This document shows, in pieces, positions 1-6,429 of a stretch of 27,905 nucleotides of DNA. How positions within the stretch are numbered: position 1 is the first letter of the stretch; every line of letters begins with the position of its first letter. The translations under genes and the position numbers were made by a program. The notes under the pieces are model-generated. The model worked only from the letters and a program-made list of their open reading frames with translations. It made no database searches and was not told the origin of the DNA. The DNA is from Chara braunii (taxonomy: Eukaryota > Streptophyta > Charophyceae > Charales > Characeae). The stretch is taken from positions 419,497-447,401 of the forward strand of contig BFEA01000025.1 in the NCBI GenBank assembly GCA_003427395.1. Direction: 5' to 3'.

Positions 1-460
1 TGAATGAATGGCTGGACACAGCCTCTGGATTTATACTTCTGTGTTGCATTCGTTTGCCTTGCATCCCTGGCCCATGAGGCACACAGTCCCCCCCGTGGTA
101 CTTGCTGGACCGGACTGGTACTTTCTNGACTTTCCCATGACTGCATAGTGACAACCCTACGACGCAGTGCAGTCGCACTGCGGTCCTACTATTTGCCCTT
201 GCCACTTGTCCTCGTCTCCAACATGGGCTTGCTTTAGTCATTCCACTTGACCACTTGCCAACCTTCTAGAAGGACTGCAGCTGGACTTCTACTCTACAGG
301 TCTATGGATCAAATCCTGGNTANCTAAGGACNTACGACANACCTACTTACCACTGGCGGTTCTACAGGTCGCAGGTTCAATTCTTCAAGTGGTCACAGAT
401 ATTGTACACAGGTAAGTTGGGGATCTAGGGATCGAACCCTGGGTCCTACATCAGCTACTT
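1..460 (-). repeat. TATA-bearing repeat, partial copy running off the left edge
   Basis: Read on the minus strand, this matches the region around 24.9-25.38 kb. Both contain a TATA-like GTATAAAT, then AGAGGC, then a CCAGCCATTCATTCA-like stretch; here these lie within about 5-40. Both also have a 'gg(t/a)acttgctg' segment and, further from the TATA box, three spaced tRNA-B-box-like motifs (about 306-319, 371-383 and 429-442). The two copies are in opposite orientation. I infer a promoter/U3-like part of a retroelement, possibly an LTR. No protein is supported. Several N bases interrupt the stretch. Confidence 0.5.
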
Positions 461-610
461 CGAACTGGTGAATACCGTTTCATCTGTTGCTCTTCATCAT
501 CTGGCATGGACTGTCTCATCTTGTGCCATTTACAAAGGATCTCCGCCTGAATCAAAGTCCTTGTCTCCACCCAAACCTTCTCCCTTGGAGTTCAGAGTCC
601 CTCAATGGTT

Positions 611-2197
611 CTACGCCACCTTTCCTTCGAGATGGAGCAAAAGCGTTACCTTTCTGATCATTCCAAACCACGTTTTCTCTGTCTTGTCGAATTGAGCTGG
701 GATGTTAGTCCATAACAGGAGTTGGATGGGGTGTTCAGGGAGGGCAGTTGAGAAGAGGGAGTCCCAGAGATCCGAGGCCCTCGCCCAATATTCGGTCGCC
801 TCTCGACATCGTATCGGGCAATGCAGCATATCTTCTGGTTCATTTTCTGAGCACACCGTGCATAAATCTGAACTGTTAGGGTCATTCTTGCTTCTTCTGA
901 TGCGTAGCCACTGGTTAACCGGTAGAGCTATGTATGAGATGAGCCATTGGAGGCTTCTGATTTTGACTGGACGAATTGACTTGAATGTTTTCCATGGTAT
1001 TTGTGGTATCTGATTAGCATCCTGACCTATTAACTTCTGCCATCTGTTCTTGATCGTTGGGTCAGGATCCTTTGTTTTGAGTAGGTTGTAACCCAGTTTG
1101 ACTGTGTATTCTTGAATGGAAACGTTAGTTTTGAGGCTTCTTTTTCTGCCTGGTGTCCAAGGCCACTCTGCTGCATCAAATTCCAAGTCTTGAATCGCGG
1201 TATCCATTCTGAAGATTGTTTTTGGCCATGACCCCAATACTCTGACTTTTCTGAGTACAAAAGGGTTTAGGACTGTTCTTTCCACCTCTTTATTCAGAAT
1301 TGATGGAGGGCCTTGTGTGGAGGGGGTAATTGGGAAGGAGGTGAACACTGCCAGGGTATCCGACCCTTGCTGTTTATGGGAGAATTGATAGGCCCTTGTG
1401 GGGGTTAACTCCTGCACCCTCACTCCCCATTCACCCGATTTCCAAGTTGAGCCTTCGCTCAACAACTCCTTCCAGCCTTCTGGGATGCAGTTGATAATGG
1501 ATTGTAGATTCTCGTCTCGTCGGTGACATCCTTTGAGCTGGGAGGCAAGTTCCTGTTCTGTCACCCAATCCTTTTTCTCCTCGTTCCATTGATGGCTCAC
1601 CTTCCAAACTCCATGTTTGATCCATGAAAGCCATCTCCTTCCTCTAGGCTTAAGGGATAGTTGGTGATCACTTTCATCCCTCACCCACGGATTACCAAAC
1701 AGGGGTTGCCTCAGTACCTCTTCCTTGGATTTGGGTCTACCCACTTTCCTTCGCATGACTTCCTGCCATATCCGCAGCAACGCAGTCCAATATGGTGTAG
1801 GGGGTCTGGCTTCATTTGGATCGGTTCCTCTTCTTTGATTTTTGCGCCCTGTACTTGGACTCCATTCCTTGGTCATTACCCAGAACAGGCCGGACATATT
1901 TGCTGGTGTGGCTGTAGGTGCTAAGCCCTTGACGCTATCCAAGGTCAGTTTATTCCATGCCGTACCAGGTTTAGTTAGTCGTTTGACTATCCATTTAACT
2001 TGTAAGGCTTTGGTTTCCTGTTTGGGGTCTATGATACCAACACCTCCCTCAGCTGGTTTTCTTGTGATGTAATGCCACACTATCTTTGGTATGCAATTCT
2101 CTTTGTTGGGGTCACCCGACCACAAGTACGCTCTTGCTTTACGGTTAAGTCCTTGATTGTATGGTCCGGAACTGTGCAGATTGACGCTATGTACCAC
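611..2197 (-). pseudogene. LINE ORF2 C-terminal region with zf-RVT zinc motif
   Basis: About 500 residues follow the RT domain on the same strand. The N-terminal part (ARAYLWSGDPNKENCIPKI, VWHYITRKPAEGGVGIIDP) is the conserved post-RT 'thumb/connection' segment of plant-type LINEs. Near residues 445-463 a CTVC...HCPIRC pattern matches the zf-RVT zinc-binding motif, preceded by the usual region ending QWLISYIALPVNQWL. It belongs to the RT at 2338-3309 but lies in another frame: codons from SMMWYIASICTVPDHTIK (frame of the RT) pass into NRKARAYLW (this frame) around 2150-2165, so a small indel separates them. The apparent start Met is therefore internal, not an initiator. The stop at 611 is probably the native ORF2 end. 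Confidence 0.8.
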
Positions 2198-2279
2198 ATC
2201 ATTGAAAAAATAGATGTGTTCATGGCTAATGCACGCCCCAGCAATGATGTGAATGTATTACCCCATCTGCCCAGTTTGT

Positions 2280-2400
2280 TAATTTGTTTGGCTAGTCCTT
2301 CGGGACATCCGTTAAAATTGGAACGATATAGAGAAGCTTAGCATGGCCTTTGTGCGAGGATGACACACATAAATCGAGAAATGGTCCTAATTTGTTTGGC
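2280..2400. repeat. 13-bp target-site duplication around the U6 insert
   Basis: TAATTTGTTTGGC occurs at 2280-2292 and again at 2388-2400 with no mismatch. Insert plus one copy is 108 bases, a multiple of three, so the insertion lengthened the LINE frame by 36 codons without a shift until the U6-derived stop. Confidence 0.9.
2293..2387 (+). pseudogene. U6 snRNA retrocopy inserted in the LINE
   Basis: Starts near the plant-type U6 5' stem (GTCCTTCGGGACATCCG) and runs through AAAATTGGAACGATA to ATCGAGAAATGGTCC, ending exactly before the normal AAATTTT terminator. The ACAGAGA box is altered (ATATAGAGA) and there are other substitutions (GGCCTTTGTGCG for GGCCCCTGCGC). It is antisense to the LINE. 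It is flanked by a perfect 13-bp direct repeat, TAATTTGTTTGGC (2280-2292 and 2388-2400), the signature of target-primed retrotransposition. There is no upstream TATA or USE, so it is a pseudogene. Confidence 0.9.
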
Positions 2401-3309
2401 GAGGATATTTTGGGCCATTTGAGGGGTGAAGCCATCCTTTGTCAGCAAGATGCCTAGATATCGCGTAGGTGTCTCTGGTGTCTCCCATGTCATGTATGCC
2501 TCAGGCCCTTGACGTTGGGGAATCTCCTCCTTCGATAGCCACCAGCCGATTGTTTTCTTCCAATTAATCTTCATTTCTGATGCCAGTCTGAATGCTTTCA
2601 TTGCTCTTACTAACGCGCTGAACGACGAGTCTGAAGTGCTTATAAGGACCGCGAGATCGTCTGCAAACATAATTACTGTCGGGAAATGTAGGTGATGGGT
2701 TGTTCCTACATTGACCTTTGGTAGTCTGTGTATAGAGGGGTCTTTGCGTAGGAATGAGGCTATTGCTTCCATGACGAAGAGGAAGATTGGGGGAGCCAGC
2801 GGGTCCCCTTGGCGCACTGACCGAGAGGTTGGATAGCAGTCAGAAAGCAAGCCATTGACTTGGACGCACCCTATGGCGTCATTGTACAGAATACGCATCC
2901 ACTTCCTAAAATTCGGGCCCGCTCCCATCTTTTCCATGCTTGCATTGAGAAAGGCCCAGTTACCCTGGTCGTAGGCCTTTTCAAAATCGAAAAAAAGAAT
3001 TGCTGTGTTTATTATCCTTTTTTCTTTAACTTTGTTGGCTACTTCGCTGAGGGTCAATACGTTATCCAGGATGTATCTTCCAGGGATGAAACCTGTTTGA
3101 TCTATGTGAAAGCATTTGTCTGTCAGGTCTAGGATTCGAAAGGCAAGAGCTTTGGCTAGGATCTTATAGGGTAGTGTTCGAAGCGAGATGGGTCTATAGT
3201 TCCTGATATCTTCTCTCCCCCTTTTTTTGTACAACAAAGTGACCATGCTGCTACTCAGTAGGTTTCCCAGTCCCCCCTTGAGCCAGCTGTCATCGTAGAA
3301 GTTTAGCAA
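2338..3309 (-). pseudogene. LINE reverse transcriptase domain (ORF2 N-terminal part, truncated)
   Basis: The translation carries the non-LTR RT blocks in order, numbered in this frame: RNYRPISL (about 37-44), QTGFIPGRYILDN (71-83), block A with catalytic Asp in FFDFEKAYD (106-114), SVRQGDPLAP (164-173), the catalytic FADD box (215-218) and YLGI further on. The two FADD aspartates and the block A aspartate are intact, so the enzyme core decayed only recently. The apparent start is not real: the sequence enters from a truncated upstream region. The last 17 or so codons (after LAKQ) are antisense U6, not LINE; the true frame resumes after the U6 insert with KQINKLGRWGNTF. The product would have copied LINE RNA at a nicked genomic target. 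Not functional here. Confidence 0.85.
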
Positions 3310-3488
3310 ATCTCCTCCTAATTAAAATTCCTTTTTTCCACTAATTTATTTTATTGCTTGTAACTTGTAAGTTGTAACGGGTAATTGAAAAGGAGTAACC
3401 TTTCCAAGTCTTCTTTTTTTGTTCTGGCTTTTACGGATACCTTGGCTTTTTTTTCTTTTTCTTCTCTAACTGAGGGCAATGGCCTTGT

Positions 3489-3592
3489 GTCCTTCGGGAC
3501 ATCCGTTAAAATTGGAACGCTACACAGAGAAGATTAGCATGGCCCCTGCGCAAGGATGACACGCATAAATCGAGAAATGGTCCAAATTTTTT
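3489..3592 (+). pseudogene. Full-length U6 snRNA copy with terminal T run
   Basis: Contains the whole U6 length, from GTCCTTCGGGACATCCG to ATGGTCCAAATTTTTT, including an intact GATTAGCATGGCCCCTGCGC core and the 3' T run used as Pol III terminator. It deviates from the universally conserved ATACAGAGA: here the text is GCTACACAGAGA, a substitution plus a 2-nt insertion just before ACAGAGA. The 30-70 bases upstream lack a TATA box and a plant upstream sequence element. I therefore call it a retrocopy rather than a working gene. It abuts a maturase-like fragment directly at its T run. Confidence 0.8.
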
Positions 3593-3593
3593 A

Positions 3594-3872
3594 CTGGAGA
3601 GGGAACCCCGCTTTTCCACTTATTCACATGGCTTCAGACTGGGACGTAGTGCTCGCACGGCCCTTAATGTTAGAATGGGTACCTTTCATGGTGCGCAATG
3701 GTGTATTGAAGGATCCCTGGAGGCCGCAGGCCTTGGAGCCGTAAATCATGGAACTCTGTATAAGGTCATCCGACGAACAATCCGAGGTAAACGGATTCTC
3801 AAACTAATCCGCTCTGGAGTAAAAGCTTTTTTTCTTAAGGTAAAATCGTATATCAAAACGACTTCTGGCATC
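3594..3872 (+). pseudogene. Group II intron reverse transcriptase/maturase fragment
   Basis: Translating in the frame of position 3594 gives, in order: [16 protein letters not shown] (usual SHGFRPGRSCH block), a short link, WCIEGSLEA (usual WxIEGDI block), [26 protein letters not shown] and [10 protein letters not shown], where the family normally continues with PQGG. These are RT blocks 2 to 4 of group II intron-encoded proteins, as found in plant and algal mitochondria and in bacteria. The match stops at TTSGI; the same frame stays open to 4154 but the rest is unrecognised. The catalytic block A is destroyed: the Asp is Ser, and the FDN equivalent is lost with one extra residue. It is therefore a dead fragment of organelle or intron origin, lying immediately after a U6 copy. 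About 93 residues are recognisable. Confidence 0.7.
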
Positions 3873-4330
3873 ATCAAAAGGGATAGGGGTCAAAACTTCA
3901 ATCTGATTTGGCACAGACTTCCTGAAGTGCCCTCCGAACTGTGCGAAATAGTTGCCCGAAGTTTTCAAGGAGCCTGTTGTGAAAATAAGGAGACAATATG
4001 GTATTTATTTCAAGGGAGCCAACATAGAGTACTAAAACAAGGGATTCAGAAATATGAGAATTATGGGCCAATAATTGGGCTTTGCATGCAACAGCTTTCA
4101 TCACCACGTATTAGCAAAATTGAAATATTTCTTGTCTGCAGTGGTATTACTTAACTGGAACTTGCCAAATTCCTGAATCCCATAAATGAGCTCGGCTTCA
4201 AGGACACTTTCGGGGAAGGAAAAACTGTCAGCTTACGAATGTGGTTTTGAGGGCGGCCGTAAGGTCACCTATAGTTATCAAAGTGTGCGACCGAACTTCA
4301 CACTAAATCTGGTGCGCGCACGATGGTTTC
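3873..4330. other. Unassigned tail between maturase fragment and (AAAT)n
   Basis: The plus frame of the maturase fragment stays open until a stop at 4152-4154, but the residues (for example [15 protein letters not shown]) match nothing I know. From 4155 to 4330 no open frame is convincing. The stretch could be more of the same inserted transcript, because it runs up to an AAAT tail-like repeat, or separate host sequence. Confidence 0.35.
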
Positions 4331-4334
4331 AAAA

Positions 4335-4389
<55 letters not shown>

Positions 4390-4392
4390 ATA
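4331..4392 (+). repeat. (AAAT)n tract
   Basis: About fifteen AAAT units. Such tracts are often 3' tails of non-LTR retrotransposition products, which would fit the U6-maturase block just upstream, but they are also common microsatellites. No duplication of the sequence before the U6 copy was found after it. Confidence 0.9.
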
Positions 4393-4437
4393 CAGAGAGT
4401 CTGACCCTGGTGTCAGTCTTTTGCTATGTAAGACACC

Positions 4438-4553
4438 TACCGTCTTCACTCAAATAGAACACCCGGTCATTATGGCTGCACCTGGACTGAACAGTGCCCC
4501 AAATACAGCTATAATGACAGGGCGTTATATTCGGGAGAAGAGTTTTCGTTTTT
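4438..4553. mobile_element. Palindromic MITE, copy 1
   Basis: The left arm (TACCGTCTTCACTCAAATAG, then CCCGGTCATTATGGCTG) pairs with the right arm, whose reverse complement reads CTCTTCTCCCGAATATAACG, then CCTGTCATTATAGCTG. The whole element folds on itself and has no coding capacity. It shares arm sequence with the elements at 12926, 24747 and 26082. The target-site duplication is unclear. Confidence 0.65.
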
Positions 4554-5264
4554 TTTTTCCGTCTTTGGCTCTCAGTCTAAGGGAAGCACAGCAAAATGTA
4601 ATGGGGTTTAAAGCTTCACATTTGGACTAAAAAAGTCTCAAATACTTTTGGTTCAAATATTTTTAAGACTTTCTTTTCATTTGCAAGGACTATGAGCAAG
4701 AGCGATATACAGAAAACCAAATTGCAAAATCACACAGATGTCCAAGTAATCATGTGCAAGCAGAGAGTGCAAATGCACCGAGATTCCATCCAGATAAGAG
4801 CAATACAATGAACTCACGAGCCAATGTCCAAACCCTCAGGCCACACCAACACCGTATCCAATGCCGCTCCTACTCTGACTGGCGCCCAGCGCCCAGCCTA
4901 CAGTACTGGCCTATCGTACTACACCAGTGTTCACGCAACAGGCTCACTTCGACCTTGAAGACCAATGTACATGACGTCAACACCATAGCTGACCTCCCTC
5001 ATGCACCAGGTATGTATCTCGTCTCTACTCATCACTGCTGACTTCCCACAGTGTGCATTCTCAACACCCAAAGACCACCATCGCCATCTAGACCCGTTCC
5101 CAGCAGCCCGGCTATGGCTGCCGTGCGCCCACACCCCAGCAGTGCACCTCACACCCCAGCGCCCGCGTGCACGACCCAGTCGGCAGCTTCGTGGAAAACA
5201 CGAAGTTGCAACGCAGCAGCGTGGCCGCATTGCCTGACTAGGCCAGCATCCTTCCCCAGGGATT

Positions 5265-5289
5265 CTCACTTTCCTATATGGAAAGTGAG
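5265..5289 (-). promoter_or_regulatory. Perfect hairpin with TATA-like loop
   Basis: CTCACTTTCC (5265-5274) and GGAAAGTGAG (5280-5289) are perfect inverted arms around TATAT. On the minus strand the loop reads ATATA and is followed, as in the 21.0 kb copy, by the leader-like region carrying GCCATAGC. I infer a promoter core; transcription is not shown. Confidence 0.45.
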
Positions 5290-5706
5290 CTCAGCCTCTG
5301 CTGCCTCTGGGCCTGGCTGGGTGAGCATCCAGTAGCTTCCAGAAGGGGTTCAGTGCCTGCGTGCAGGCCCAGTTGCAGTTACAGGCCTGGGCCCTTTACA
5401 GTTGGGCACGTCCAGGCAGTCCACGGGCCTCCACATGCTCGCTGTGATCTCATTCGCTCACGCCCACTTTGTGCCGACAATGCTGAAATCTCATTGGTCC
5501 ATGGCTGTTGTATGATGTGTCGGCCTCTGAAAGCACACACCCAGGGCCTTAACTGTAACGGGGCCCTGGGCTCAACTGCCCGTTGAGGCTGCAACTTGCG
5601 GAAAGAGCCTGGAGAGGCTCACGTTGCTCTGTAATCAACTGGCATGCCGCAACTGTCTGATACCCACATATGAAAGTCAAATCTTGGCCTCTTGTGAATA
5701 TTCAGG

Positions 5707-5887
5707 CCCGCCTTCACTTAGGGCGGCCACAGGGCTTGCTGAGGGCCTCTGCCCAGAACATGTGCATGTCTGTTAAGGGCTTCGTGAAGGCTCATTCCCC
5801 GCACATATACGACCCCTTTAGGGTGATCACACTGGCCTGTACCCAGGCCCTGGCACATATTGGCAGGCCCACCTTCACTTAGGGCGG
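5707..5887. repeat. Two copies of a 20-nt hairpin motif
   Basis: CCCGCCTTCACTTAGGGCGG at 5707-5726 and CCCACCTTCACTTAGGGCGG at 5868-5887. The ends pair (CCGCC with GGCGG) around TTCACTTAG. The same motif occurs twice at 21340-21384. It is much better preserved than the flanking repeat sequence. Confidence 0.8.
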
Positions 5888-5940
5888 ACAAGGCCTTTCC
5901 CAGCACTGCTGAGGGGTCAAATCCTCGCACATTTGGGTTT

Positions 5941-6429
5941 TAGGGTTAAAATAACTGCAAATACAAATGCTATTCTAGGAGGATTGAACGACTGGTTCCG
6001 ACACGGGGATGCACAGAACAGAAGGCGGATAATCTTGTGGTAGTAGTGGTACTTTTTTCCACATAGTATTATATACATCATGCATAACACACTGCTTGTA
6101 TCTGTTCATTGCGGTTTGTATCGCTATCGATTTTTGTTCGTTATGGTTGACATCATTATTCTGTGCAAAAAATGAAAATTACAGGGTCGAAAATTGCAGA
6201 GAGTAAAAGTTACCATTTGTGCAAGCAAGTGCCAATTTGAATTTGAAAGTAAGGCTGATGCTAAATTGCGACTTGGCTCTCGAGGCCGAGGTCGCTGGTT
6301 CGAATCCGTGCTTGCACGGAGGAGGGCTCAGGCTCAGATGACATTGTGCAGATCCACTTGTTGCTCCTCCTGCTGCTGCTAATTTGGTAGTGTTTTAATA
6401 AATGTTTTATTTATTTGATATCGTCTGCC
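5941..6429. other. AT-rich spacer upstream of the long open frame
   Basis: No gene is supported. A tRNA B-box-like GGTTCGAATCC lies at about 6297-6307, but no A box or cloverleaf can be folded around it, so it may be a decayed tRNA or SINE remnant. The last 40 bases before 6430 are AT-rich (TTTAATAAATGTTTTATTTA) and could include a promoter or simply the 5' leader of the next gene. An in-frame stop at 6388-6390 bounds the downstream open frame. Confidence 0.4.

Larger units (their letters stand above)
470..3322 (-). mobile_element. 5'-truncated LINE (non-LTR retrotransposon), disrupted
   Basis: The minus strand encodes a non-LTR reverse transcriptase followed by a long C-terminal region with a CCHC-like zinc motif. 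This is the usual order of ORF2 in L1-like plant LINEs. The endonuclease domain is absent: the homologous frame stops abruptly near 3322, where an in-frame stop follows, so the copy is 5' truncated as is common after target-primed reverse transcription. The reading frame is broken by a U6 insertion (2293-2387) and by an indel near 2150-2165. The 3' end is placed only roughly, below the stop at 611; I see no clear poly-A tail or target-site duplication for the LINE itself. Confidence 0.85.
4750..5940 (-). repeat. Repeat superfamily copy (about 1.2 kb), pairs with 20.47-21.44 kb
   Basis: Collinear but diverged from 20475-21450 on the same strand. Shared marks are GAGAG-GCA-TGCACC near the left end, GCGCCCAGCGCCCAGCCT (about 4882), a GCTATGGC motif (5111), a TATA-loop hairpin (5265-5289), CCTGGCTGGG...AGCTTCC-GAAGG, GTTGGGCAC, the 20-nt motif with TTCACTTAGGGCGG, and a right end near ATCCTCGCA. 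The TATA-like text and GCCATAGC motif place the transcribed direction on the minus strand by comparison with the copies at 25 and 27 kb. Short open frames in it are GC-rich noise. It may be an LTR or solo LTR; no inner retroelement genes are attached. Confidence 0.6.

Noticed and set aside
3489-3592. Functional U6 gene
   Set aside because: Full length with a T run, but the segment before ACAGAGA is altered and no TATA box or upstream element is present.
4285-4290. GTGCGA as the 5' end of a group II intron
   Set aside because: Only six bases fit and no domain V/VI structure follows; it also lies downstream of the maturase fragment, the wrong order.
6250-6330. tRNA gene around GGTTCGAATCC
   Set aside because: A B box alone; no acceptor stem, A box or anticodon arm can be folded.
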